Shown here one piece after another: positions 31,978-40,502 of a DNA stretch of 64,000 nt. Source of the DNA: Streptomyces sp. TLI_146 (GTDB lineage: Bacteria; Actinomycetota; Actinomycetes; Streptomycetales; Streptomycetaceae). The stretch lies in assembly GCF_002846415.1 (NCBI RefSeq), contig NZ_PJMX01000001.1:2418001-2482000 (forward strand). Direction: 5' to 3'. Positions within the stretch are counted from its first letter, which is position 1; each line of letters begins with the position of its first letter. The translations under genes and the position numbers were made by a program. The notes below the pieces were generated by a model. It was not told the DNA's origin. It worked only from the letters and a program-made list of their open reading frames with translations, and searched no databases.

Positions 31978-32682
31978 GTGGGACGGCCACTGATCGGTGT
32001 CAGTACGTATTGGGAGAGCTCGGTGCGCTGGGGGGTGTGGGACTGGCCCGCCGCCCTGCTGCCCGCGTACTACCCACGCCTGGTCAAGGCCGCGGGCGGG
32101 CTCACCGCGATGCTCCCGCCGGACGACCCGGAGACGGCCGCCCAGGTGGTGGCCCGGCTCGACGGCGTGGTGATCGCGGGCGGCCCGGACGTGGAGCCGG
32201 TACGGTACGGGGCCGCCCGCGACGCCAGGACCGGGCCGCCCGCGCCGGAGCGGGACGCCTGGGAAACCGCCCTGATCGAGGCCGCGTTGGCGTCCGGGAC
32301 GCCGCTGCTCGGCATCTGCCGGGGGATGCAGCTCCTGAACGTGGCGCTCGGCGGCACGCTCGTCCAGCACCTGGACGGGCACACCGGCGGCCACGGCGTC
32401 GTCGGCCGCCACACCGTGCGCCCCGTGCCCGGTACGCGCTACGCGGGCATCGAGCCGGACGAGGCGTCCGTGCCGACCTACCACCACCAGGCGGTGGACC
32501 GTCTCGCCCAGGGCCTGGTGGTGTCGGCCCGCGCCGGGGACGGCACCGTCGAGGCGGTCGAACTGCCGGGCGAGGCCTGGGCGCTGGGCGTCCAGTGGCA
32601 CCCCGAGCTGGGCGAGGACACCAAGGTGATGCGGGCGCTGGTGGCGGCCGCGGAGGCCCGGGCGGGGGTGCCGGTGTCCTGA
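31978..32682 (+). CDS. Class I gamma-glutamyl hydrolase (peptidase C26)
   Basis: 234 residues. The glutamine amidotransferase-type triad is readable: Cys114 in GICRGMQLLN, His208 and Glu210 in QWHPE. Proteins of this group, such as PuuD, cleave gamma-glutamyl amides and release glutamate. Here it would remove the glutamyl group after oxidation of the gamma-glutamylated amine, closing the pathway of the neighbouring ligase, dehydrogenases and permease. The start is GTG at 31978 behind AAGGAGAAGGAG. Confidence 0.9.
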   Translation: MGRPLIGVSTYWESSVRWGVWDWPAALLPAYYPRLVKAAGGLTAMLPPDDPETAAQVVARLDGVVIAGGPDVEPVRYGAARDARTGPPAPERDAWETALIEAALASGTPLLGICRGMQLLNVALGGTLVQHLDGHTGGHGVVGRHTVRPVPGTRYAGIEPDEASVPTYHHQAVDRLAQGLVVSARAGDGTVEAVELPGEAWALGVQWHPELGEDTKVMRALVAAAEARAGVPVS

Positions 32683-32731
32683 GCCGCGCGGCCGCCACCG
32701 GCCTCGGGAGTCCTCAGCCCGCCGGGGCCCC

Positions 32732-33691
32732 TCAGCCCGACCCCGTCACCGCCCCCGCCCCCGGCCCCGACCGCGTCAGCGACAGCAGGTCGCGGGCCGG
32801 GCCGGTGGGGCGGTGGGCCGTGCGCCAGACCGCGCGCAGGTCGCGGCGCAGCCGCAGGCCCTCCAGGGGGACGCGGACCAGACGGCGGCCCGCCAGCTCC
32901 TCCCCCAGGGCGAGTTCGCTCAGGACCGAAGGGCCCGCGCCGCTCACCACCGCCGCCTTCACGGCCGTGGTGGAGGCGAGCTCCAGGAGCGGCCGGGCCA
33001 CCCCGCCCTCGGCCGCGAGCGCCGCGTCCAGGACCTGCCGGGTGCCCGAGCCCTCCTCGCGCAGGATCAGCGGGGTCGCGGCCAGTTCGGCCGCGCCGAG
33101 CGGGGCGCGGCGCCGGGCCCACGGGTGGGAGGGCGCGGTGACCACCACCAGGCGGTCGTGGCCGATCACGGCCCCGTCGAGCCCGGCGGGTACGGCCAGG
33201 CCCTCCACGAACCCGAGGTCCGCCTCGTCGGAGAGCAGCCGCTCGGCCACGAACGCCGAGTTCCCGGCGAGCAACGAGACGGCGGTGCCCGGGCGTTCGC
33301 CGCGCAGCGCGATCAGCCAGCCGGGCAGCAGGTACTCGGCGATGGTCATGCTCGCGGCCACCCGCAGCCGGGAGTCGCGCCGCCCGCGCAGCGCCTGCGC
33401 GCCCGCGTCGAACGCCTCGGCCGCCTCCACCACCCGCCGCGCCCAGTCCGTCACCAGCGCGCCCTCGGCGGTGAGCTTGGACCCGCGCGGCGAGCGGTCG
33501 ACGAGGGCGACGCCGAGGTGCCGCTCCATCGAGCGGATGCGGCTGCTCGCGGCGGGCTGGGTGATGCCCATGTCGCGCGCGGCGCGCCCCAGGCTGCCGT
33601 GCCGGGCGACCGCGATCAGCAGCTCCATCGCGCTCAGATCGGGCACCCGCCGCGACAGCGGACCGGTCTCCTCCGCACTGCTCATGCTCAT
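32732..33691 (-). CDS. LysR-family transcriptional regulator
   Basis: 319 residues. The N-terminal winged helix (about 15-80) contains LLIAVARHGSLGRAARDMGI and QPAASSRIRSMERHLGVALVD. The effector domain (about 105-300) holds two periplasmic-binding-like lobes. The C-terminus is Ala/Gly/Pro rich. It is divergent from the TDT exporter and is its probable regulator. A symmetric site overlaps its first ATG. A second ATG at 33685 is only two codons in. Confidence 0.92.
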   Translation of the reverse strand: MSMSSAEETGPLSRRVPDLSAMELLIAVARHGSLGRAARDMGITQPAASSRIRSMERHLGVALVDRSPRGSKLTAEGALVTDWARRVVEAAEAFDAGAQALRGRRDSRLRVAASMTIAEYLLPGWLIALRGERPGTAVSLLAGNSAFVAERLLSDEADLGFVEGLAVPAGLDGAVIGHDRLVVVTAPSHPWARRRAPLGAAELAATPLILREEGSGTRQVLDAALAAEGGVARPLLELASTTAVKAAVVSGAGPSVLSELALGEELAGRRLVRVPLEGLRLRRDLRAVWRTAHRPTGPARDLLSLTRSGPGAGAVTGSG

Positions 33692-33705
33692 AAGCCCAGG
33701 TTATG
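33689..33705. promoter_or_regulatory. LysR-type operator overlapping the lysR start codon
   Basis: CATAA-GCCCAGG-TTATG is a perfect 5+7+5 inverted repeat with the T-N11-A arrangement expected for LysR regulators. It covers the regulator's first ATG and lies 57 bases upstream of the exporter ATG. A second symmetric element, TATG-TCCT-CATA, follows at 33702-33713. Confidence 0.6.
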
Positions 33706-33761
33706 TCCTCATAGGAAGATCCGGTCTGGTGACCCCCTCGTACCGGCGCGAAGGTGGATAC

Positions 33762-34859
33762 ATGGTCACCGTCACCCACCCCCGCCCCCAGGCGCTCGCC
33801 GCGCCCTTCGCACCCCTGCGGCATCTCGGTCCCAACTGGTACGCCGCGGTCATGGGCACCGCGATCGTCGCCAACGCGGGCGCCGGGCTGCCGTTCCGCG
33901 TGCCGGGGCTGAGCGCGGTGTGGGTCCTGTCGCTGACCATGCTCACCGTCCTCGTCGCCGCCCGCGCCGCCCACTGGCGCCACCACCGCGACCAGGCCCG
34001 CGCCCACCTCATGGACCCCGGCGTGGCCCCCTTCTACGGCTGTATGTCGATGGCGTTCCTGGCCGTCGGCATCGGCACCCTCACCGTCGGCAAGGACGTC
34101 ATCGGCGAGGGCGCGGCGGTCCCGCTGGCCTGGGTGCTGTACGGCGTGGGCACCGCGACCGGCCTCGTCGTCGCCGTGGGCATCCCGTATCTGATGGTGG
34201 TGCGCCACCAGGTCGCCCCCGGCACCGCCTCCCCGGTCTGGCTGCTGCCCGTGGTGGCCCCCATGGTCTCCGCCACCCTCGGCGCGCTCCTGGTCCCCCA
34301 CCTGCCCGCCGGCCAGCCCCGTGAGGCGATGCTGCTCGCCTCGTACGCGATGTTCGGCATGAGCCTGCTCGCCGTCCTGGTGCTGCTGCCCCTGGTCTTC
34401 GCCCGGCTCGTCCACCTGGGCCCCCTGCCGCTGGTCCTGACCCCCGCCCTGTTCCTGGTGCTCGGCCCCCTCGGCCAGTCCACCACCGCCGTCAACAAGC
34501 TCGCCGACGTGGCCCCCGGCGCGATCGACACCACCTACGCGGGCGGTCTGAGCGCCTTCGCCGTCGTCTACGGCGTCCCCGTGATGGGCTTCGCCCTGAT
34601 GTGGCTGGCGCTGGCCACCGCCATGGTGGTGCGCGCGGCCCGTTCCGGGATGCCCTTCGCGATGACCTGGTGGGCGTTCACCTTCCCCGTCGGCACCTGT
34701 GTCACCGGCGCCGAGGGCCTGGCCCACCACACCGGCCTGGACGCCTTCACCTGGCTCGCCTGCGGCCTGTACGCGCTGCTCGCCGCCGCCTGGCTGGTGG
34801 CGGGCGCCCACACCGTACGCGGCCTGGTCAGCGGCAGGCTGCTCGCAGCGCCCCGCTGA
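33762..34859 (+). CDS. TDT-family (SLAC1/TehA-like) exporter
   Basis: 365 residues, about ten membrane helices. The N-terminal LGPNWYAAVMGTAIVANAG and the phenylalanine/glycine-rich mid helices fit the TDT (tellurite-resistance/dicarboxylate transporter) family, whose members carry C4-dicarboxylates, sulphite or chloride. The cargo is not readable. GAAGGTGG precedes the ATG at 33762. Its last 32 bases overlap the convergent metal-receptor gene. Probably controlled by the divergent LysR protein. Confidence 0.87.
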   Translation: MVTVTHPRPQALAAPFAPLRHLGPNWYAAVMGTAIVANAGAGLPFRVPGLSAVWVLSLTMLTVLVAARAAHWRHHRDQARAHLMDPGVAPFYGCMSMAFLAVGIGTLTVGKDVIGEGAAVPLAWVLYGVGTATGLVVAVGIPYLMVVRHQVAPGTASPVWLLPVVAPMVSATLGALLVPHLPAGQPREAMLLASYAMFGMSLLAVLVLLPLVFARLVHLGPLPLVLTPALFLVLGPLGQSTTAVNKLADVAPGAIDTTYAGGLSAFAVVYGVPVMGFALMWLALATAMVVRAARSGMPFAMTWWAFTFPVGTCVTGAEGLAHHTGLDAFTWLACGLYALLAAAWLVAGAHTVRGLVSGRLLAAPR

Positions 34860-35565
34860 GTGCGGCGGGGGCCGCCGCGAGCGACGGCCCGTACCAGGTG
34901 AGCATGCGGCCGTCGACCAGCGCGGCCGGGAGGTGCGGGAAGGCCTCCGGGCCGTCGTCGGCGGTGAAGCGGTAGGGCTCGTCGGGGAGGACCACCAGGT
35001 CCGCCCCGGCGGCCCTCAACTCGTCCAGGGGGACGCGCGGATAGCGCTCGGCGTGCTCCGCGTACACATTGCGCACCCCGAGCCGGGCCAGCAGGTCGCC
35101 CGCGAAGGTGTCGCGGCCGAGCACCATCCAGGGGCGGCGCCACACCGGCACCACGGCGGCGACCGGCTCGGCCGGCGCCGCCACGTCGTCCCAGGCCTCG
35201 CGCGCCTCGTCGAGCCAGCGGGGCCGGGCCAGCCCGCAGGCGTCCACCAGGACCCGGGACAGCTCCGCGAACGCCTGGTCCAGGTCGCGGACCTCGGTGA
35301 CCAGGACCTCCAGACCCGCCGCGCGCAGGGCGGCCAAGTCCGGCTCCCGGTTCTCCTCCTCGTTGGCGATCACCAGATCGGGGCGCAGCGCCGCGATCGC
35401 GGCCGTGTCGGGGTTCTTGGTGCCGCCGATCCGGGCCGCCGCGAGGTCCGGCGGGTGGGTGCACCAGTCGGTGGCGCCGACGAGGAGGCCGGGGGCCGTG
35501 GCCGCCACCGCCTCGGTGAGCGAGGGCACCAGCGAGACCACCCGTGGACCGGTGGGCGACACCAT
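34828..35565 (-). CDS. Helical-backbone metal receptor, BtuF-like, no signal peptide
   Basis: 245 residues. RVVSLVPSLTEAVAATAPG, IGGTKNPDTAAIAALRPDLVIA and PWMVLGRDTFAGDLLARLGV are the hallmarks of cobalamin/iron-siderophore binding proteins of the BtuF fold. There is no signal peptide or lipobox, and no permease or ATPase follows, so it is not a standard ABC receptor; a cytosolic corrinoid or metal-complex role is possible. Its ATG overlaps the stop of the XRE-cupin gene by one base (TGATG), so the two are translationally coupled. Confidence 0.85.
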   Translation of the reverse strand: MVSPTGPRVVSLVPSLTEAVAATAPGLLVGATDWCTHPPDLAAARIGGTKNPDTAAIAALRPDLVIANEEENREPDLAALRAAGLEVLVTEVRDLDQAFAELSRVLVDACGLARPRWLDEAREAWDDVAAPAEPVAAVVPVWRRPWMVLGRDTFAGDLLARLGVRNVYAEHAERYPRVPLDELRAAGADLVVLPDEPYRFTADDGPEAFPHLPAALVDGRMLTWYGPSLAAAPAALSGALRAACR

Positions 35566-36116
35566 CAGTGGCGGGTCTCCTCGATCGCCTCGATGTGGTC
35601 GGCGACCGCCACGAGCAGGATCCGGGTGCCGGGCACGGCCGCGCGCCAGCGGTGGCGCACCCCACCGGACAGGCACAGCGTGTCGCCGCGTTCCAGGCGG
35701 TAGGCCCGGCCCTCCGCCTCGACCTCGGCGGCGCCGTCGGCCACGTACATCAACTCGTCGTTGCGGTGCTGGAACTCGCGCGCGGTGTCGTGCTCGCCGG
35801 TGAACTCCATGGCGTGCAGCTGGTGGTGGCCGCGCAGCAGCTGGCGCACCCCGCCGCCGTCGCTGTCGTCGGCGCGGGCGACCTCGACCGTACGCGCGGT
35901 GTCGGCGGCGTCGTACAGCTCGGGGACGGTGGTGCCCAGGGCGTCGGCCACGCGCGCGAGGGAGCGGGGGCTGGGGCGGGCCCGCTCGTTCTCGATCTGG
36001 CTCAGGAAGGGCACCGAGAGGCCGCTGCGCTGCGCGACCGCGGCGAGCGTCAGCCCCAGCTCGCGGCGGAGCCGCCGCACCGCCACTCCCACCCGAAGAG
36101 TTTCCTTGTCGTCCAT
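35565..36116 (-). CDS. XRE-family regulator with C-terminal cupin domain
   Basis: 183 residues from the ATG at 36116. The N-terminal helix-turn-helix (about 8-65) reads VGVAVRRLRRELGLTLAAVA and SGLSVPFLSQIENERARPSP. The cupin (about 105-175) contains EFQHRNDELMYVADGAAEVE and RGDTLCLSGGVRHRWRA, with His/Glu positions for a metal or small ligand. Such proteins regulate amine or amino-acid utilisation genes. Coupled to the metal-receptor gene downstream; 36117-36328 holds its upstream region and a terminator. Confidence 0.88.
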   Translation of the reverse strand: MDDKETLRVGVAVRRLRRELGLTLAAVAQRSGLSVPFLSQIENERARPSPRSLARVADALGTTVPELYDAADTARTVEVARADDSDGGGVRQLLRGHHQLHAMEFTGEHDTAREFQHRNDELMYVADGAAEVEAEGRAYRLERGDTLCLSGGVRHRWRAAVPGTRILLVAVADHIEAIEETRH

Positions 36117-36245
36117 CTCTCCGGCTCCCTCCCCGTCACCTGGACCACTGCGGCCGCCGCACTGCCTGCACCCTACGCAGCTTCGGGGCCCCGGGGCAGC
36201 ATCGCGTGGAAGAAGAGTGCCCGCACGCCGCGCTGGGCATACCTG

Positions 36246-36288
36246 CACGGATGGGGCCCCGCCGGTGTCCGGCGGGGCCCCATCCGTG
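36246..36288 (-). terminator. Terminator after the betaine transporter operon
   Basis: A perfect 20-base-pair stem (36246-36265 with 36269-36288; arm CACGGATGGGGCCCCGCCGG) with a TGT loop, about 40 bases past the stop of the permease/binding-protein gene. Confidence 0.8.
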
Positions 36289-36328
36289 TGCGGGCGGCTG
36301 AAATCATTCGCCCGTTGTGCCTACGCGG

Positions 36329-38125
36329 CTAGCCGCCGACGGGCGTCCACTTGTCCGCGAGGCCCGGGTTGTCGTCCAGCCAGGCGCGGACCGCCTCCTG
36401 CTCCTTGCCCTTGCCGGTCGACTGGATCTTCGCTTCGAGACCGGTGAGCTGCTGCTCGCTCATCTTGAAGTTCTTCAGCCAGTCGCCCACCTTCGGGTTG
36501 TCGCCGGAGAAGCCCTTGCGGGCCAGGGTGTGCACCCCGTCGCCCTTGCCCCAGGTGCCCTTGGGGTCCTTGAGCTTCTTCAGGTCGTACGTGCTGTACG
36601 CCCAGTGCGGCGACCAGAGCGTGACCGCGATCGGCTCCTTCTTGGCGTACGCGCGCTTGAGCTCGGCGAGCATGGACGGCGTGGAGCCGTCGACGACCTT
36701 GTACTCGCCGTCCAGGCCGTACTCCTTCAGGACCTTGTCCTTGAGCAGGCCCATCATTCCGGCGCTCGGCTCGATGCCGATGATCCTGCCCTTGAACTGG
36801 CCGGACTTGCCCTTGAGGTCCTCCAGCGAGTCGATGCCCTTCATGTACGAGGGCACGCTCAGCTCCAGCGAGGTGGGGCCGTACCAGGAGCCGAGGTCCT
36901 CCAGCTTGTCGTGGTACTTCTGCCAGTAGGTGGCGTGGGTGACCGGGAGCCAGGAGTCCGTCTCGAAGTCGATCTGGCCGCCGGCCATACCGGTGTAGAG
37001 CGCGCCCGCCTCGTACTGCTTGGTGTCGACCTTGTAGCCGCGCCGCTCAAGGAGTTCCTTCCAGAGGAAGGTGGAGGCGATGCCCTCGTCCCAGGGGATG
37101 TAGCCCAGGGAGACCTTCTTGCCCTTGCCGACGTTCTCGGCGCCGGAGGCGGTGGCCGTGGACGAGGAGCCGAACATGCCCATGCCGCCGGCCACCAGCG
37201 CGAGGACGACCACGCCGACGACCGCGACGGCGGGCTGCGGGCGGTGGTTCCAGATCTTGGCGCCGGAGGTGCGGGCCTTGGCGAGCGCCCGGCGGCCGAC
37301 CGGCGAGACCTGGCGGCCGAGGGCGCCGGTCATCCGGTCGAGGTACATGGCGAGGATGACGATGGAGACGCCCGCCTCGAAGCCCAGGCCGATGTCGACG
37401 TTGCCGATGGCCCGGTAGACGGCGCCGCCGAGGCCGCCGCCGCCGACCATGCCCGCGATGACGACCATGGACAGGCCCAGCATGATGACCTGGTTGACGC
37501 CCGCCATGATGGTGGGCAGCGCCAGCGGGAGCTGGACCCGCAGCAGCGTGTTGCGCGGGGTGGTGCCGAACGCCTCGGCCGCCTCGACCAGTTCGGGGTC
37601 GACCTGGCGGATGCCGAGCTCCGTCATCCGCACGCCCGGGGGCAGCGAGAAGACGATGGTGGCGATGATGCCGGGGACCACGCCGACGCCGAAGAAGATG
37701 ATGCCGGGGATCAGATAGACCATGGCGGGCATGGTCTGCATGAAGTCCAGGATGGGGCGGCTGATCGCGCTCACGGTCTTGGACCGGGACGACCAGATGC
37801 CCAGCGGCACCGCGAGGACCAGCGTGACGACGGTCGCCACGAGGACCAGCGACAGCGTCGACATGGCCTCGTCCCACAGCTCGATCGAGTCGATCAGCGC
37901 GAACCCGCCGAAGGCGAGCACCCCGGCGACCAGGCCGCGCAGCCACCAGGCGACGACGGCGAGGATGCCCGCGAAGAGCAGCGGGTGGGGCGCGGACAGG
38001 ACGGCGTCGATGCCGTCGTACATGCCGTTGACGACCTTGGTGATGGCGTCGAACAGCCAGGAGAGGTGGTTCTGGAGGAAGGTGACGGCGCTGTCCACCC
38101 ACTCGCCGAGAGGGAGCCTAGGCAC
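36329..38125 (-). CDS. Glycine betaine/proline ABC permease fused to its substrate-binding protein
   Basis: 598 residues. The first 290 form a ProW/OpuAB-type permease with about seven helices and the EAA-like loop ELVEAAEAFGTTPRNTLLRV. A membrane anchor at about 298-315 (AVVGVVVLALVAGGMGMFG) then leads to a complete OpuAC/ProX-type binding domain (about 335-590; VSLGYIPWDEGIASTFLWKE, DFETDSWLPVTHATYWQKYH). The fusion gives one receptor per permease chain, as in Lactococcus OpuA. It takes up compatible solutes under osmotic stress. GTG start at 38125; overlaps the ATPase stop by eight bases. Confidence 0.92.
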   Translation of the reverse strand: MPRLPLGEWVDSAVTFLQNHLSWLFDAITKVVNGMYDGIDAVLSAPHPLLFAGILAVVAWWLRGLVAGVLAFGGFALIDSIELWDEAMSTLSLVLVATVVTLVLAVPLGIWSSRSKTVSAISRPILDFMQTMPAMVYLIPGIIFFGVGVVPGIIATIVFSLPPGVRMTELGIRQVDPELVEAAEAFGTTPRNTLLRVQLPLALPTIMAGVNQVIMLGLSMVVIAGMVGGGGLGGAVYRAIGNVDIGLGFEAGVSIVILAMYLDRMTGALGRQVSPVGRRALAKARTSGAKIWNHRPQPAVAVVGVVVLALVAGGMGMFGSSSTATASGAENVGKGKKVSLGYIPWDEGIASTFLWKELLERRGYKVDTKQYEAGALYTGMAGGQIDFETDSWLPVTHATYWQKYHDKLEDLGSWYGPTSLELSVPSYMKGIDSLEDLKGKSGQFKGRIIGIEPSAGMMGLLKDKVLKEYGLDGEYKVVDGSTPSMLAELKRAYAKKEPIAVTLWSPHWAYSTYDLKKLKDPKGTWGKGDGVHTLARKGFSGDNPKVGDWLKNFKMSEQQLTGLEAKIQSTGKGKEQEAVRAWLDDNPGLADKWTPVGG

Positions 38126-39182
38126 GGGCCACCTCCTGCATCGAGCAGGCGACCGGCCCGCGCTGGTCGTCCCCGAGGAAGGCGATCAGCCGCTCCTGCG
38201 GTACGACGCCGAGCAGCGAGCCGTCGGTGTCCTTGACGGCCACGGGGTGCGGCACGCGCGCGGCGACGGCGCACAGGTCCGCGACGCTGGTGTCGGCGCT
38301 CACGGTCTCGCAGTCGCACTGCCCGGCGTCGGGGCGGTGCGGCTCGGTCATCACCGACAGGGCGGTGAGCACCCGGGAGCGGTCGACGTCCTGGATGAAC
38401 GAGGCCACGTAGTCGTTGGCGGGCGTCAGGAGGATGTCCTCGGCGCTGCCGAGCTGGACGATCCGCCCGTCGCGCATCACGGCGATGTTGTCGCCGAGCC
38501 GCATGGCCTCGTTGAGGTCGTGGGTGATGAACACGATGGTCTTCTTCAGGCGCTTCTGGAGTTCGAGGAGCTGGTCCTGCATGTCGCGCCGGATCAGCGG
38601 GTCGAGCGCGCTGAACGACTCGTCCATGAGGAGCAGGTCGGCGTCGGTGGCGAGGGCGCGGGCCAGGCCCACGCGCTGCTGCATGCCGCCGGAGAGCTCG
38701 TCCGGCCAGGAGTCGCCCCAGCCCGCGAGCCCGGTGAGCTCCAGGGCCTCGGCGGCGCGCTTCTCGCGCTCGGCGCGCGGCACGCCCTGGACCTCCAGGC
38801 CGTACGCGGCGTTCTCCAGGACACTGCGGTGCGGGAAGAGCGCGAAGTGCTGGAACACCATGCTGATCTTGGTGGAGCGGACGGCGCGCAGCTCGCGCGG
38901 GCTCAGGCCGGTCAGGTCCTGGCCGTCGTAGAGCACCCGTCCGGAGGTGGGTTCGAGGAGCCCGTTGAGCATCCGCAGCAGCGTGGACTTTCCGGACCCG
39001 GACAGACCCATGACGACGAAGATCTCGCCGGGCTCGACCGTGAACGACGCGTCGATCACCGCCGCGGTCGTCCCGTCGGCCCGCAGCTCGTCGCGGTCGG
39101 CGCCGCCCTCGAGCTTGCGCACCGCGTCGTCGGGTCGTCTGCCGAACACCTTGTAGAGCTGCTCGGCTTGCAGCGTGGACAC
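38118..39182 (-). CDS. Glycine betaine ABC transporter ATPase with CBS region
   Basis: 354 residues. Walker A GLSGSGKST, signature LSGGMQQR, Walker B LLLMDESFSALD and the H-loop FITHDLNEAM are intact. About 80 C-terminal residues (from DRSRVLTALSVM) form a CBS-type segment like those of OpuA, which sense ionic strength. An unusual cluster GQCDCE lies in it. The chosen GTG at 39182 follows GAGG by five bases and gives the family N-terminus STLQAEQLYKVFG; a start at 39218 would add 12 residues. First gene of the betaine operon. Confidence 0.9.
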   Translation of the reverse strand: MSTLQAEQLYKVFGRRPDDAVRKLEGGADRDELRADGTTAAVIDASFTVEPGEIFVVMGLSGSGKSTLLRMLNGLLEPTSGRVLYDGQDLTGLSPRELRAVRSTKISMVFQHFALFPHRSVLENAAYGLEVQGVPRAEREKRAAEALELTGLAGWGDSWPDELSGGMQQRVGLARALATDADLLLMDESFSALDPLIRRDMQDQLLELQKRLKKTIVFITHDLNEAMRLGDNIAVMRDGRIVQLGSAEDILLTPANDYVASFIQDVDRSRVLTALSVMTEPHRPDAGQCDCETVSADTSVADLCAVAARVPHPVAVKDTDGSLLGVVPQERLIAFLGDDQRGPVACSMQEVARA

Positions 39183-39426
39183 ATAAACCTCACGGATAGC
39201 ACTGAGAACGGCCCGCATCCCCCGCGGGCGGGCCGTGGAGCGGCGCGGATTCGGTCCGTCGCCCTGCGTATGCGGTGCCGTAGTCGTTGAAACCGATACG
39301 AGGGTCCGCTCCGGCGCCGCGCCTGCCCGCCTTCACGCGGAGCAAACGCGAAGGTGATCCAGTTCACTGCCACGCACAGTGACCGGGCGGCGTTCGGCGG
39401 GGGCGGCGGCCGCCGCCGCGCGGTGA

Positions 39427-39449
39427 CTGTCAGTGGGGTGCGGCATCAT
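39427..39449 (+). promoter_or_regulatory. RecA-NDp (PafBC-type) promoter of the 5'-3' exonuclease
   Basis: CTGTCAGTG (39427-39435), eight bases, then CATCAT (39444-39449) as the -10. The expected start falls on the GTG at 39456, so the mRNA would be leaderless. The -10 deviates from TAnnnT at the first base. Confidence 0.55.
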
Positions 39450-39455
39450 CGGGGT

Positions 39456-40379
39456 GTGACGCGACGCCTGATGCTCCTCGACACCGCTTCCCTGTACTTC
39501 CGGGCCTATTTCGGGGTCCCCGACACGGTCCGGGCCCCGGACGGCACCCCGGTCAACGCCGTGCGCGGCCTGCTGGACTTCATCACCCGCCTGGTCCAGG
39601 ACCACCACCCGGACGACCTGGTCGCCTGCATGGACGCCGACTGGCGCCCGCACTGGCGCGTCGAGCTGATCCCGTCGTACAAGGCGCACCGGGTGGCGGT
39701 CGAGACGGCCGACGGCGTCCCGGACGAGGAGGAGGTCCCGGACACGCTGGCCCCGCAGGTCCCGGTGATCGAGGCGGTCCTGGACGCGCTGGGCATCGCC
39801 CGGGTCGGAGTCGCGGGGTACGAGGCGGACGACGTGATCGGCACCCTGGCCGCCGCGGCCCTGGGCCCGGTGGACATCGTCACGGGCGACCGCGACCTGT
39901 TCCAGCTGGTCGACGACAAGCGCGGTGTGCGGGTCCTCTACCCGCGCAAGGGCGTCGGCGACTGCGACGCGATCGACGAGGACCTGATCCGTACGAAGTA
40001 CGGGGTCCGGGCCGATCAGTACGCGGACTTCGCGGCCCTGCGCGGCGACGCCAGCGACGGCCTGCCGGGCGTGAAGGGCATCGGCGAGAAGACGGCCGCG
40101 CAGCTGATCACCGAGTACGGCGATCTGGCCGGGGTGCGCACGGCGGCCGGGGACCGCACCTCCCGCCTCACCCCTGCCAAGCGCCGGGGCATCGTCGAGG
40201 CCGCCGCGTATCTCGACGTGGCTCCGAAGGTGGTCCGGGTGGCGCTCGACGTGCCGCTGCCCGCGTTCGACCCGGCGCTCCCGGCCGAGGCGCTGCACCC
40301 GGAGACGGTGGACGAACTGGCGCGGCGCTGGGGGCTCGGAAGCTCACTGACCCGCCTGCTCGCGACGCTGGGGCGCTAG
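39456..40379 (+). CDS. 5'-3' exonuclease (FEN/Pol I N-terminal-type)
   Basis: 307 residues of the stand-alone flap-endonuclease type. Acidic metal-binding residues appear in LMLLDTASLYFRAYFG, VACMDADWRPHWR, AGYEADDVIGTLA and VTGDRDLFQLV, and the helix-hairpin-helix is LPGVKGIGEKTAAQLI. It removes RNA or flaps in repair and replication. The GTG at 39456 is supported by the promoter position. Mycobacteria carry the same gene beside helY and the tat/paf cluster (Rv2090), as I recall. Confidence 0.92.
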   Translation: MTRRLMLLDTASLYFRAYFGVPDTVRAPDGTPVNAVRGLLDFITRLVQDHHPDDLVACMDADWRPHWRVELIPSYKAHRVAVETADGVPDEEEVPDTLAPQVPVIEAVLDALGIARVGVAGYEADDVIGTLAAAALGPVDIVTGDRDLFQLVDDKRGVRVLYPRKGVGDCDAIDEDLIRTKYGVRADQYADFAALRGDASDGLPGVKGIGEKTAAQLITEYGDLAGVRTAAGDRTSRLTPAKRRGIVEAAAYLDVAPKVVRVALDVPLPAFDPALPAEALHPETVDELARRWGLGSSLTRLLATLGR

Positions 40380-40422
40380 CGTCTCGGGCCCGGTAAAGGG
40401 GTGATCCAGCAGGGCCGGGATG

Positions 40423-40441
40423 CTAACTTAGGTAAACCTAA
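40423..40441 (+). promoter_or_regulatory. Iron box (DmdR/IdeR-type)
   Basis: CTAACTTAGGTAAACCTAA matches the 19-base consensus TTAGGTTAGGCTAACCTAA at 14 positions, and a shorter perfect palindrome CTTAGGT-AA-ACCTAAG spans 40427-40442. It lies 62 bases upstream of the siderophore-interacting protein gene. Confidence 0.7.
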
Positions 40442-40502
40442 GAAGAGCAGACGGTTCAGCGCGCCGGGCAGTCGGTCCGGCACACATCAGGGGAGAAACG
40501 CT

